DNA of 64,000 nt from Devosia sp. ZB163 (GCF_028613635.1 NZ_JAQRMY010000003.1:802514-866513), one strand, 5' to 3'; counted from the first letter of the stretch, positions 52,020 through 59,672 are shown. Notes: a model not told the origin generated them from the sequence alone. Numbers and translations are program-made.

Positions 52020-52366
52020 GCAGCCCTCACGGTTGCGGGCGCGTCGACAGACACAGGCAGATCATCGAAGCACGGGCCGGTGTCCGTGCCGGTGAAGCAA
52101 TCCTCGCAGATCAGGTCGCGGTAGCCAGTGCGCGGATCGACGGAGGCAACGCGCAGGTCGTGGCGAGTGCCGCAGTAGGGGCAACCGAGGTACTGTTCGG
52201 TAACCTCAACCTGCTCGTCGCCGTCGCCATGGTCGAAGTAGATCGAGCCATCGAAGTCGGCATGAGCGCCAATCCAGCGCATCACGTCTGCGCTGTCGTG
52301 ACCGATCAGCCCGTGACGGGCTCCGAGAGAACCAACTGCGTGGAAGTTACCCCATTCCTTAGCCAT
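52016..52366 (-). CDS. Cys-rich phage protein
   Basis: A 116-residue protein (SADVMRWIGAHADFDGSIYFDHGDGDEQVEVTEQ, then CPYCGTRHDLRVAS and ICEDCF), with one four-cysteine zinc site. Unrecognised. Confidence 0.6.
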   Translation of the reverse strand: MAKEWGNFHAVGSLGARHGLIGHDSADVMRWIGAHADFDGSIYFDHGDGDEQVEVTEQYLGCPYCGTRHDLRVASVDPRTGYRDLICEDCFTGTDTGPCFDDLPVSVDAPATVRAA

Positions 52367-52446
52367 CTGCGTCTCCCCATCGGTTATGCGCCGTAGCGCC
52401 TGACTTCACTGTGCCGCGTCCCACGAGGGGGCGCGGGGCGGTGGGG

Positions 52447-52653
52447 TCAGCCGCGCTCCGCTGCCGCGATCGCGTCACGGGCGATGAACATCCATTCCGG
52501 GCCGCCGCGACCCTCGTCGAAAGCTGCGCGAGCGTCTGGCGACATCGCTTCACGCGAGTGGCGCAGGGCCGTCTTGAGGGCGGCGAGCATCTGCGCGGCT
52601 GCGTCGATGAGGTGGTCGTTGCTCTGTGTGGTGGTCATTCTCTCGTCCTCCAT
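52447..52653 (-). CDS. First gene of the leftward phage operon
   Basis: A 68-residue helical protein (DHLIDAAAQMLAALKTALRHSREAMSPDARAAFDEGRGG). The start may be 52653 or 52638. It lies just downstream of the operator-bearing promoter at 52685-52734. Confidence 0.6.
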   Translation of the reverse strand: MEDERMTTTQSNDHLIDAAAQMLAALKTALRHSREAMSPDARAAFDEGRGGPEWMFIARDAIAAAERG

Positions 52654-52684
52654 CGCGCTTCGTGCGCTGATCTCGATGGAGCAG

Positions 52685-52712
52685 AGGATATCACGCTACG
52701 TGATGATAGCAA
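52685..52712 (-). promoter_or_regulatory. Leftward early promoter (pL-like)
   Basis: On the minus strand TTGCTA (52707-52712) and TATCCT (52685-52690) are 16 nt apart. The palindrome at 52691-52703 fills the spacer. Confidence 0.6.
52691..52703. promoter_or_regulatory. Phage operator OL1
   Basis: TCACGCTACGTGA, an interrupted palindrome (TCACG/CGTGA), sits between the -35 and -10 boxes of the leftward promoter. Probable repressor or Cro site. Confidence 0.75.
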
Positions 52713-52721
52713 GCACAAAAT

Positions 52722-52734
52722 TCACGCTACGTGA
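52722..52734. promoter_or_regulatory. Phage operator OL2
   Basis: A second identical TCACGCTACGTGA, 31 bp from the first (three helical turns), upstream of the leftward -35. Confidence 0.75.
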
Positions 52735-52754
52735 AGTTTTGGGTGTCGGGCATG

Positions 52755-52775
52755 AAAAAACCCGCCGAAGCGGGC
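52755..52775 (-). terminator. Terminator after the Arc-like gene
   Basis: On the minus strand GCCCGC-TTCG-GCGGG then six U. It isolates the leftward operon promoter from the upstream gene. Confidence 0.85.
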
Positions 52776-52797
52776 TGTGTGGAGCGGCGGCGGCGGC

Positions 52798-53082
52798 CTA
52801 TTCCTGGCGTCGCCGCCTTCCGGGCTTCTTGCGTGAGACAATGGCAAGGCCGCTCACAAAGTGGCCGACCACCTCGGCACGGTCGCGCTCGTCGAGCAGC
52901 GCCAGCAGAGGGCGCAGCGCCTCCGCCAGCTGCGCCGCCGGGTCGGGCTCAAAGGTGAGGGAGAGCCTGGCGAGGATTTCCCCGTTCATGCTCCGGCCGC
53001 TCGCCTTTCTCGCTCGAGCGAGATCGGCCTTCAGTTCGGGCGTCAGTCGGAGATTGAATCTGGGCTGCTCATGCTCGGGCAT
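52798..53082 (-). CDS. Arc-like ribbon-helix-helix DNA-binding protein
   Basis: A 94-residue protein. PRFNLRLTPELKADLARARKASGRSMNGEILARLSLTFE is the Arc/MetJ ribbon-helix-helix motif, and the basic end (RKKPGRRRRQE) supports DNA binding. Start 53082 is chosen over 53127. Followed by a strong terminator. Probably a second phage regulator. Confidence 0.82.
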   Translation of the reverse strand: MPEHEQPRFNLRLTPELKADLARARKASGRSMNGEILARLSLTFEPDPAAQLAEALRPLLALLDERDRAEVVGHFVSGLAIVSRKKPGRRRRQE

Positions 53083-53285
53083 GCCCCGACTTATGGCCGA
53101 AAGCGCTTCGACCCGAAATGGTGTCAAAATAGGGTTAAGGTCCGGAAAAAATGTGCCATTTTACCCGGTGTTCACAGGCGAAGGCGTGCACTTGATACGT
53201 AAGGAATCGACATGCTGGCGGGGAGGGGGTCACATCAGAAGATGCGCGTTGCGTTGCGCGCATGACATACTGAGGGGTGTTAAAA

Positions 53286-53513
53286 GTGCATGAGCAGTTT
53301 CTAAGGCGAAGCGCATGTCAGATTGCGGCTCAATTGCCGGAGAGCCGCGAGGATGCGATCAAGGTGATGGGCTATGTGGAGGATATTTTGAAGAACTTGG
53401 GAGGCGGCTGGGGGGTTAGCCAGCGGCCTTCTCTACCGACAGGTCCGGCAGCAACTCAAGTAGTCGCGTTGGTAGGCCATCACGCCTGCCGAGGTATATC
53501 CAATCAAGAGTAG
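53286..53513 (+). CDS. Small phage protein, GTG start
   Basis: A 75-residue frame starting at GTG 53286 with GAGGGG 8 nt upstream. HEQFLRRSACQIAAQLPESREDAIKVMGYVEDILKNLGGGWG looks like a genuine helical protein; the last 33 residues run antisense to the repressor 3' end and may not be functional. Convergent with the repressor. Confidence 0.55.
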   Translation: MHEQFLRRSACQIAAQLPESREDAIKVMGYVEDILKNLGGGWGVSQRPSLPTGPAATQVVALVGHHACRGISNQE

Positions 53514-53703
53514 CCCCGGTCCTCACCTGGATCCGAATGGCCACATCGATGTCTGGTCGGCGGTGACCCTTCTCGTAGTTGTTCATCGCCGGCTGCGATA
53601 CCTCGATCAATGCAGCGAACGCCGACTGGTTTTTGCCGAGCGCCTCCCGCAGCGCGATCAGCCGCTTCGCGATATCCGGGTTTGATCTTCCGCCGTCAGA
53701 CAT
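53416..53703 (-). CDS. XRE-family phage repressor
   Basis: A 95-residue single HTH protein (IAKRLIALREALGKNQSAFAALIEVSQPAMNNYEKGHRRPDIDVAIRIQVRTGATLDWIYLG). No S24 peptidase part, so it is not self-cleaved like CI. Divergent from the YdaS/Cro-like gene across the operator region, so it is the likely prophage repressor. Confidence 0.82.
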   Translation of the reverse strand: MSDGGRSNPDIAKRLIALREALGKNQSAFAALIEVSQPAMNNYEKGHRRPDIDVAIRIQVRTGATLDWIYLGRRDGLPTRLLELLPDLSVEKAAG

Positions 53704-53721
53704 GGCGACTTTGATCGCATA

Positions 53722-53734
53722 TCACGCGGCGAAA
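53722..53734. promoter_or_regulatory. Phage operator, half-conserved
   Basis: TCACGCGGCGAAA matches the operator on its left half and lies in the spacer of a candidate repressor promoter (minus strand TATGCG as -10). Another half site (GCGTGA) is at 53745-53750. Confidence 0.5.
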
Positions 53735-53765
53735 TAAAAATAACGCGTGACGGCTTGATTTCAGT

Positions 53766-53778
53766 TCACGCAGCGTGA
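53766..53778. promoter_or_regulatory. Phage operator OR
   Basis: TCACGCAGCGTGA, between TTGATT (53755-53760) and the -10-like GATAAA just before the YdaS/Cro gene. Same geometry as OL1. Confidence 0.75.
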
Positions 53779-53790
53779 TAAACATGCTGC

Positions 53791-54009
53791 ATGACCGATG
53801 TAGCAAAGCTCATTGATGATCTCGGCGGCCCGTCGAAGGCGGCCTCAGCGCTCGGCATCAACAACCCGAGCGTGGTGATGAACTGGCGCAAGCGCGGCCA
53901 GATCCCGTTCAATCGCGTCTTGGCCGTTGAGGCCCTGACCGGCATCTCCCGCCACGACCTCCGCCCCGACATTTTCGGCCCGGCGCCGAAGAAGGGCAGG
54001 GCGGCATGA
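53791..54009 (+). CDS. YdaS/Cro-like regulator
   Basis: A 72-residue protein with a short HTH (LIDDLGGPSKAASALGINNPSVVMNWRKRGQIPFNRVLAVEALTGISRHDLRPDIF). First gene of the rightward operon, only about 10 nt after the promoter. It probably shuts off the repressor. Confidence 0.8.
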   Translation: MTDVAKLIDDLGGPSKAASALGINNPSVVMNWRKRGQIPFNRVLAVEALTGISRHDLRPDIFGPAPKKGRAA

Positions 54010-54092
54010 TCCCCATTGATCTCTCCTGCCTCCTCATAGCTGCAACCATCACAGCGGCGCTGTTCGCTATCGCGTTCGGAGCTTGGCGATGA
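54006..54092 (+). CDS. 28-residue membrane peptide
   Basis: ATG 54006 (ATGA with the previous stop), TGA 54090-54092 (ATGA with the next start). Translation SCLLIAATITAALFAIAFGAW is one membrane helix. Confidence 0.6.
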   Translation: MIPIDLSCLLIAATITAALFAIAFGAWR

Positions 54093-54394
54093 GCGGCGAC
54101 ACTTGGATCGTGCCGCCAGAGCTTTACAGCAAGCCAGCGTCGAATGCGGACGCCGACGTCAAGAGCATCGTTTCGCGGGTCGTCGCGGTCGAAGACCAGA
54201 TCGATGCGCAGAACAAGCTCAAGGCGCTCATCTACGCCGAGGCGAAAGTCTCCGGGATGGACATCGGCGCAATCAAGTCCGTCGTTCGAGCCGTCCGCTA
54301 CCTGCCTCAGAGCAACGCAGAGAACCTGTCGGGCCTCAGCGAGACGGTGAAGCGATACCTCGACCTCGTCACATCGAGGGGAGGGGCAAAGTAG
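54089..54394 (+). CDS. GapR-like (DUF2312) DNA-binding protein
   Basis: A 101-residue protein. SIVSRVVAVEDQIDAQNKLKALIYAEAKVSGMDIGAIKSVVRAVR resembles GapR/DUF2312 coiled coils, which bind overtwisted DNA. ATG 54089 overlaps the preceding stop and is preferred over TTG 54083. It may help phage replication. Confidence 0.68.
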   Translation: MSGDTWIVPPELYSKPASNADADVKSIVSRVVAVEDQIDAQNKLKALIYAEAKVSGMDIGAIKSVVRAVRYLPQSNAENLSGLSETVKRYLDLVTSRGGAK

Positions 54395-55360
54395 ATGCTC
54401 TCTTCCGCACAACTGAAGCAGATCACGACCGAGGCCCGTCCGATCATCGAGCGTCAGCTTGAGGACGCCGAACGGCTCGCCGGCCTGCGCGATGTTGTCG
54501 CCGCAGCCGGTGGCGACTGGGGGCAGCTCAAGGCGCTCATCAAGGCTCAGATCAGGGACGAGCAGGACGAGGCCGGCGAAGGCAAGCACGTCCGCAAGAT
54601 CCTCGACAAGGCCGACTACGCCAACGCCTACGCCGGCATGCTCGGCTTGGCGAATATGAACGAGAAAAATTTCTCTGACGACACCCCCCACGATGCCGAT
54701 GGCGTCGTGATCGAGGACGACAACCTCATTCCGGCGTTCCTGTCGCCGGCGCAGCCCAACGGGGCAGACCCCCGTACGCCAGTTGGCGCAGCAGTTGTGG
54801 GCGAGACTGCGAACCATTCCGAAGTAGCCGGCGAGTTGGTCGCGCCGGGGCTGACAGCCGCTGACCACGGCACCGATGGCGGCGTGAGCGCCGATGACCT
54901 GAGCGCAGGAGGCGAGAATGTAGCTGACCGCCCGGTACATGTGCCGGAGGAACCGGGCCCCGGATCGACCTCCGTTAATCCACCTGCCGAGGGTGGCACA
55001 AACTCGGCCTCCATTTCCGAACCGGTGACCGTTCCTCCTCCTCATACGGTCACCGCCACGGGCGACGACAGCGCGGCCCCTCCCTCTGCTGCTGTCGTCG
55101 TTCCCGAACTCGCCAGTGTAGACGCTGACGCTGGCGTAGACCGGAGCGGGAGCCATCGAGCCCCCGCTCCGGTCGCCAATGTCGTAGCTCTTCGCTCGCA
55201 TGATCCGGCCACCCATTTCCTCAGCGAAAAGGGCCTCGCGCGCCTTCATGGCTGCTTGAAGCCCGAGATATGCGCATCGAGTTCGCCGCGCACGAAGCTC
55301 TGCTTCGACTGCTCGCGGCAGCATGACGGGCCGACCGCTCAGATGGGCAGTGCCTCGTGA
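54395..55360 (+). CDS. Phage protein with GapR-like head, low-complexity middle and zinc tail
   Basis: A 321-residue protein. Residues 1-85 are helical (QLKQITTEARPIIERQLEDAERL ... IRDEQDEAGEGKHVRKILDKADYANAYAGML). Residues 100-270 are low-complexity, rich in Ala, Pro, Asp, Gly. The end CLKPEICASSSPRTKLCFDCSRQH could bind zinc. Unrecognised as a whole. Confidence 0.6.
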   Translation: MLSSAQLKQITTEARPIIERQLEDAERLAGLRDVVAAAGGDWGQLKALIKAQIRDEQDEAGEGKHVRKILDKADYANAYAGMLGLANMNEKNFSDDTPHDADGVVIEDDNLIPAFLSPAQPNGADPRTPVGAAVVGETANHSEVAGELVAPGLTAADHGTDGGVSADDLSAGGENVADRPVHVPEEPGPGSTSVNPPAEGGTNSASISEPVTVPPPHTVTATGDDSAAPPSAAVVVPELASVDADAGVDRSGSHRAPAPVANVVALRSHDPATHFLSEKGLARLHGCLKPEICASSSPRTKLCFDCSRQHDGPTAQMGSAS

Positions 55361-55620
55361 ACGCGCACGCCATCAACGGTCACGAGAAAAAGGCGCACGG
55401 CAGGACGGGGGCACGTCCTCTGCGCGGCTGCATGGGGAACCGTGCGCCCATTTCTCACGACAAGTTTCAGCGGGGTTCCTCCACCCCGCACACTGGCCGG
55501 GGCTTCGGCTCCGGTCCTCTTATTCGAGCGGCGGGCGGACACGGCGGCAACCGTGCCCTCGCCAAGCATTCCCTGTGCGACTGCACTCATGATCGCTTCG
55601 CCCAGGGTCTTTGTCGTCAT
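55339..55620 (-). CDS. Antisense-oriented phage gene
   Basis: A 93-residue frame on the strand opposite to the surrounding operon, with AAGGAG 9 nt before ATG 55620. MTTKTLGEAIMSAVAQGMLGEGTVAAVSARRSNKR reads as protein. It overlaps the 3' end of the previous gene by 22 nt. Role unknown; perhaps a lysogenic-conversion gene. Confidence 0.5.
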   Translation of the reverse strand: MTTKTLGEAIMSAVAQGMLGEGTVAAVSARRSNKRTGAEAPASVRGGGTPLKLVVRNGRTVPHAAAQRTCPRPAVRLFLVTVDGVRVHEALPI

Positions 55621-55711
55621 TTCCGCAGCTCCTTCGTCGTCTACGGCCACAACCGTAGAGCGGAAGGATTTGCGATTGCGTCAGAACCCTTTGCAGGAGC
55701 GTCAAAAGGCT

Positions 55712-56083
55712 ATGACTGACATGTCAATCTCGCCAGCCGATGAGGCGGCAGGGTGGGCGGAAGGTCTAGTCCGCCTGCACCATCGAGGGCCCGGCGACAC
55801 GGTGGATGCGGCCATGCACCGTGTCGCTCGGAAGCATGGCATTGCGCATCAGATCCTGTGGCGGTTGCGGTATCGCCGCCCTGACGATTTGATGGCGAAG
55901 GTCTATCTCAGAATCCAGGCAGCGTACGAAGCCGAGTGCACGAGGCAGGAGGCCAAGCTTGCGCACCAACTCGAAATCACACGGGCACTCCCCGCGACCC
56001 CGGCTCGTGCAGCTCTTATTGCAGAGACTGAAGCACTTCTTCGACAGGCGCAGGAAGTCAGCACCGAAGGCGGTGCCCGATGA
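55712..56083 (+). CDS. Phage protein
   Basis: A 123-residue protein starting MTDMSISPADEAAGWAEGLV, with helical middle (DTVDAAMHRVARKHGIAHQILWRLRYRRPDDLMAKVYLRIQAAYEAECTRQEAKLAHQL). Possibly DNA-binding. Overlaps the next gene by ATGA. Confidence 0.6.
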   Translation: MTDMSISPADEAAGWAEGLVRLHHRGPGDTVDAAMHRVARKHGIAHQILWRLRYRRPDDLMAKVYLRIQAAYEAECTRQEAKLAHQLEITRALPATPARAALIAETEALLRQAQEVSTEGGAR

Positions 56084-56670
56084 GCCGGGCGTTCCAGTGC
56101 GCCCACTGCACGGCGACCGCGACAACTAGCAACGGCAACTACAACCGAGCCGCAAAGATCGGTGCGCCGCTCTATTGCGGCAAGGAATGCGCCGGTCTCG
56201 CCCGCCGCAAGTGGAAGTCGCCTGCCCAGCGCAAGGAAGAGAAGCGCGTCTATGACGCCGCTCGCCGCGCCGAGCTTGCCGACGAGATCAAGGCCGCCAA
56301 GCGAGCCTATCACCTCCGCACCTATGACCCGGCCAAGGCGGCAGTAGAGCGCAAGAAGCGCATGCCTCGTCACGTCGAGTATTGCCGGCGCCCTGAGTAC
56401 CGCGCGTGGAAGCGCGACTACGACCGCAACTATCGGGCCGCCAAGGAATACGGCGAGTTCGCCGAATGCTTCCTGCTCGTGATGGACATCCGAGCGGAGT
56501 GCCTGAGCCAGATGACCGACTACGAAATCCGGCTCGAAAAAGGAACCCTCAGCAAAACGCAGAAACGGAGACGTGAGTATGAGCGAGCTAACCGCAAAGA
56601 GCCTGAAGTCGGCCCTCTGGGAGACTTTGAACGCCGTCAAGGATGGGAAGATGGAGGCCTCGCAGGCTGA
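56080..56670 (+). CDS. Phage zinc-binding basic protein
   Basis: A 196-residue protein. N-terminal FQCAHCTAT ... YCGKECAGLARR suggests one zinc site; the remainder is very basic with repeated YDAARRAELADEIKAAKRAY-like helices. It may bind nucleic acid. Confidence 0.6.
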   Translation: MSRAFQCAHCTATATTSNGNYNRAAKIGAPLYCGKECAGLARRKWKSPAQRKEEKRVYDAARRAELADEIKAAKRAYHLRTYDPAKAAVERKKRMPRHVEYCRRPEYRAWKRDYDRNYRAAKEYGEFAECFLLVMDIRAECLSQMTDYEIRLEKGTLSKTQKRRREYERANRKEPEVGPLGDFERRQGWEDGGLAG

Positions 56671-56785
56671 CTCGGTCGCGTCCCAGGCGCGCGAAATTCT
56701 CCGTACCACGAACACCCAGCTTCGGGTTGCCCACCAGTCCAAGCGGCCGGTCGCGGTGGACGTGATCAACTTCGCCGAGTCCTGA
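56579..56785 (+). CDS. Phage small protein
   Basis: A 68-residue helical protein (SELTAKSLKSALWETLNAVKDGKMEASQADSVASQAREILRTTNTQLRVAHQ) starting at ATG 56579 (GGAG upstream) inside the previous gene; overlap 92 nt. GTG 56573 is also possible. Confidence 0.6.
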   Translation: MSELTAKSLKSALWETLNAVKDGKMEASQADSVASQAREILRTTNTQLRVAHQSKRPVAVDVINFAES

Positions 56786-56808
56786 TCGCGCACCCAAGGA
56801 GCACGACC

Positions 56809-57042
56809 ATGTTCCACTTCACCCTGCCACGTTTCGGCCGGCGCAAGCCCGCGCCTCTGCCGCACGTCGTTATGCCGCCGCGCGATGACGCCGGCCGCTT
56901 CATCAGCGCCAAGCCGGATCGCCGCTCAGAGCTGGAACGGGCCATCGAGATCATGCCGGAAGACCTGCGGCGTGATGCTCGAGAGTTAGCCCTCACCATC
57001 CCTCTTACCGACAAGCAGAGAGAGGGGAGGGCAGGGCAGTGA
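56809..57042 (+). CDS. Phage small protein
   Basis: A 77-residue basic protein (MFHFTLPRFGRRKPAPLPHVVMPPRDDAGRFISAKPDRRSELERAIEIMPEDLRRDARELAL). Unrecognised. Overlaps the following GTG by 4 nt. Confidence 0.55.
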   Translation: MFHFTLPRFGRRKPAPLPHVVMPPRDDAGRFISAKPDRRSELERAIEIMPEDLRRDARELALTIPLTDKQREGRAGQ

Positions 57043-57605
57043 CGGTCGTCGCATCGAACTACGCCCGCAAGGAAAACGACCTCTACCAGACCGAGCCTTG
57101 GGCGACGGAAGCGCTGTTGCGGCACTTCCCGCTCAACGGTCTCGGGGTGTGGGAGCCGGCCGCCGGCAACCACCTGATTGCCGACGTGTTGCGCGAGACT
57201 GGAGCGAAAGTCTTCACCAGCGACATCGTCACCTACGACCGAGAGCACGATCAAACCTTCGACTTTCTCAATGGTATGCACGTCGGCTCGCCGTCGTTCT
57301 TCCACGCCATCGTCACGAACCCGCCTTACGGCAAGGGAAACCGTGACGCGGTGAAGTTTGCCGAACTGGCGCTGGAGCGCTGCGACGGTCTCGTGGCCCT
57401 GCTGCTGACGGCCAAGTTCGATTTCGGCAAGACCCGCCGGCACCTGTTCCGTGACAACCCGCGCTTCGCCGCCAAGATCGCCCTCGTGGACCGCATCCAG
57501 TGGTTCCCGGGCGACACGTCGGGGACGGAAGATCATGCCTGGTACGTGTGGGATCGCGCCGACCGACGGTCCTCCCCCCGGATGCTCTGGGAGGCCCGCT
57601 CATGA
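57039..57605 (+). CDS. Phage DNA adenine methyltransferase-like protein, GTG start
   Basis: A 188-residue protein with motif I VWEPAAGNHLIADVL (residues 37-51) and catalytic NPPY (94-97). The set resembles phage-type N6-adenine or cytosine-N4 methyltransferases, but the usual target-recognition domain is missing, so it may act on short substrates or with another protein. Confidence 0.75.
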   Translation: MTVVASNYARKENDLYQTEPWATEALLRHFPLNGLGVWEPAAGNHLIADVLRETGAKVFTSDIVTYDREHDQTFDFLNGMHVGSPSFFHAIVTNPPYGKGNRDAVKFAELALERCDGLVALLLTAKFDFGKTRRHLFRDNPRFAAKIALVDRIQWFPGDTSGTEDHAWYVWDRADRRSSPRMLWEARS

Positions 57606-57955
57606 CGGAAGAAGAAGCGTACCAGTCCGCCGTCGCCAAGGGTGCATGGGCTGGGATGAACCCGCCGATCTCCATCACCCTGCCCGACACAAAGCCGGGA
57701 CCGCTCCGGCTCACCGAGCAGCAGGAAGAAATCTTCGACCAGATGCACTCCCTGCGCTTGCCGCTGAAGCACATCGCCGCGGCAACCGGGCTGAGCGTCT
57801 ACCAGCTGTATCGACGGATCAAGCACACGCACCGGTCGCACGCATCGACAGCCAATTCACCGGCTTGGCGTGAAGCCAAGGCTGAACGGATCAAGGCGAA
57901 CATTGCGGAGTATCCGAGCCGGTCTCTGTTCGACAGCGGGAGGGAAGCGGCATGA
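57602..57955 (+). CDS. Phage HTH protein
   Basis: A 117-residue protein with SLRLPLKHIAAATGLSVYQLYRRIKH, a likely HTH. ATGA overlaps at both ends. Function unknown. Confidence 0.6.
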   Translation: MTEEEAYQSAVAKGAWAGMNPPISITLPDTKPGPLRLTEQQEEIFDQMHSLRLPLKHIAAATGLSVYQLYRRIKHTHRSHASTANSPAWREAKAERIKANIAEYPSRSLFDSGREAA

Positions 57956-58578
57956 CGGGCCTCGATTGGTCGGAAAGCCGCACGCAACAGCTCAGGGAGC
58001 TATGGGCCGCTGGCCTATCTGCCTCGGAAATCGCGGCGGCCATTGGGATGACCCGCAATGCCGTCATTGGCAAGGCGTCCCGCCTTGAGCTTGCTCGACG
58101 CCGGCCGGCCAGCAACCCCTATGGCAAGGGCACCGGCAAGGTCCGACGTCAGCGCAAGGGCGAGGTCGTCGGGAAGCGCGGCAACGCCGGCAAATATCGC
58201 GGCGTAGTGACCAAGGCCCGCAACGCTCGAGAGATGGCCGTATCGGTACGGCTGGCCCGCGCAAAGATGAAGGGCGCCACCACTCTAGATGAGGCGCTGA
58301 AGAAGGTGCCTCAGGATACCCGTGTCGTCTCTAGCTCGGCTTGGGAAGCACTGCCTGGCACCATGCCCATCCCCCTCATCATGACCTCGGATGCGACGTG
58401 CCGCTGGCCGATTGGTGATCCCATGCTGCCGGGCTTCGGCTTCTGCGGCTGTGCTGTCGATGATGGCTCTGTGTACTGCGCCACGCATCGGGCGAGGGGC
58501 ACGACGAAGTTCAAGGCCAGTGCTGAGGACAAGCGCAAGCTCGAGAGGCGGGATAGGTCGCGGAGGGTGTTCGCGTGA
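57952..58578 (+). CDS. GcrA-family regulator (phage-borne)
   Basis: A 208-residue protein. N-terminus (SESRTQQLRELWAAGLSASEIAAAIGMTRNAVIGKASRLEL) is the GcrA HTH; C-terminus has CRWPIGDPMLPGFGFCGCAVDDGSVYCATH, the GcrA sigma-70 contact and zinc-like part. GcrA activates genes at m6A-marked promoters in Caulobacter. Here it is inside a phage operon, so it could redirect host sigma-70. Confidence 0.85.
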   Translation: MTGLDWSESRTQQLRELWAAGLSASEIAAAIGMTRNAVIGKASRLELARRRPASNPYGKGTGKVRRQRKGEVVGKRGNAGKYRGVVTKARNAREMAVSVRLARAKMKGATTLDEALKKVPQDTRVVSSSAWEALPGTMPIPLIMTSDATCRWPIGDPMLPGFGFCGCAVDDGSVYCATHRARGTTKFKASAEDKRKLERRDRSRRVFA

Positions 58579-59219
58579 GCGTTAGCGCCACCACGCTTCG
58601 CAAACTGGCACTGCTTGGCCTTGATGCCGAGCAGATGGCTGGTGTTCTCGATATTCTGGCAGACGGCGTCGAGGCTGAGGAAGCGCGAAAGACTGCGCAG
58701 CGGGAGCGTACTCGCAAAGCGAGGGCAAAGCAGCGTGACGCTACTGTAACGTTACCGACGCGTGACAGTAACAGTGACGACACTCGCGGGGGCGTGACGC
58801 GCGTAGAAGATAAAACCTCTACTACGAAGATAGAACCTCAGAAAGAAAACAAGACGCCTCGAGCTGCGCTCGAAGCTGTTTTGGATGCCGAGCGCGCCGA
58901 TGCGGTGCTCGCCCATCGTCAACGCATTCGCAAGCCCCTCACTGAGCACGCCGCCAAGCTCCTGGCTGGCAAGTTCGCCAAATGCCCAGACCCGAACGCT
59001 GCGGCCGACACCATGATCGGCAACGGCTGGACCGGCTTCGAGCCGGAGTGGATGGCGCGGCCGGCAGCGCGTGGGTCACCCCCTCAAAAGCCAAGGGGAA
59101 TGCAGGGGATGTTCAGCGAGATGCGCGAGGTTTTGGAAGATGGACAGACAGACGATGGCAGAGGTCACAAGCCTTCTGGAGCGACTGTTCTCAGCCTTCC
59201 CTACAGCCGCACGGGCTAA
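58575..59219 (+). CDS. Phage replication protein O-like, GTG start
   Basis: A 214-residue protein with a helical first part and HRQRIRKPLTEHAAKLLAGKFAKCPDPNAAADTMIGNGWTGFEPEWM, a C-terminal block often found in phage replication initiators or helicase loaders. GTGA overlap at 58575-58578. Confidence 0.6.
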   Translation: MSVSATTLRKLALLGLDAEQMAGVLDILADGVEAEEARKTAQRERTRKARAKQRDATVTLPTRDSNSDDTRGGVTRVEDKTSTTKIEPQKENKTPRAALEAVLDAERADAVLAHRQRIRKPLTEHAAKLLAGKFAKCPDPNAAADTMIGNGWTGFEPEWMARPAARGSPPQKPRGMQGMFSEMREVLEDGQTDDGRGHKPSGATVLSLPYSRTG

Positions 59220-59628
59220 CGAGATGCTGGCAGCGCGGACGTACCTCGAGGCGATCGAAGGCTACAGCGTCGAAGCCATCAGACTCAGCGTCGGCCAGTT
59301 CATCGGCGGCAAGGTCGAGTGGCACGATGGACGGTTTGCGCCTTCGGCCGCCGAGCTCGCCAAGAACGTCCGCCAGTGGCACGACGCCATCAAGGTCGTG
59401 GAGCAGGCCAAGAATCCGCCGCAACTGGCATCGGGCATCCTCAGCATCGATTACGGTCGCGGTCGCATCGACATGACCAAGCTGACGTTGGCGGAGCAGA
59501 ACGAGGTCTTGCGCACCGGGCAGGCGCCGAACGCCTCGCTGCCGGATGGCACGCGCCTGGCTCGGCTCGGGGAGAAGTCGCGGGGCTATGGCCTCGGCTC
59601 TCCCGAAAGCGACGACGCCGCCGCATGA
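59140..59628 (+). CDS. Phage replication-region protein
   Basis: A 162-residue protein (RLFSAFPTAARANEMLAARTYLEAIEGYSVEAIRLSVGQFIGGKVEWHDGRFAPSAAELAKNVRQW). The pattern fits phage proteins found beside replication initiators. It overlaps the previous gene by 80 nt; a second ATG is at 59155. Confidence 0.6.
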   Translation: MDRQTMAEVTSLLERLFSAFPTAARANEMLAARTYLEAIEGYSVEAIRLSVGQFIGGKVEWHDGRFAPSAAELAKNVRQWHDAIKVVEQAKNPPQLASGILSIDYGRGRIDMTKLTLAEQNEVLRTGQAPNASLPDGTRLARLGEKSRGYGLGSPESDDAAA

Positions 59629-59672
59629 CCCATTCCCTCTCCACCAATTCCGAACAAGGGGCAGTGCATTGA
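59625..59672 (+). CDS. 15-residue coupling peptide
   Basis: ATG 59625 overlaps the previous stop (ATGA) and its own TGA 59670-59672 overlaps the TTG start of the next gene (TTGA). Only 15 codons. It could pass ribosomes from one gene to the next. Confidence 0.5.
   Translation: MTHSLSTNSEQGAVH

Noticed and set aside
53083..53127. Longer start (53127) and a TTGACA promoter for the Arc-like gene
   Set aside because: The upstream residues do not belong to the domain, and the spacing from TTGACA to any -10 is too long.
55357..55719. Plus-strand 120-codon frame
   Set aside because: It is Gly/His/Arg-rich without structure and antisense to a better minus-strand candidate with a ribosome-binding site.
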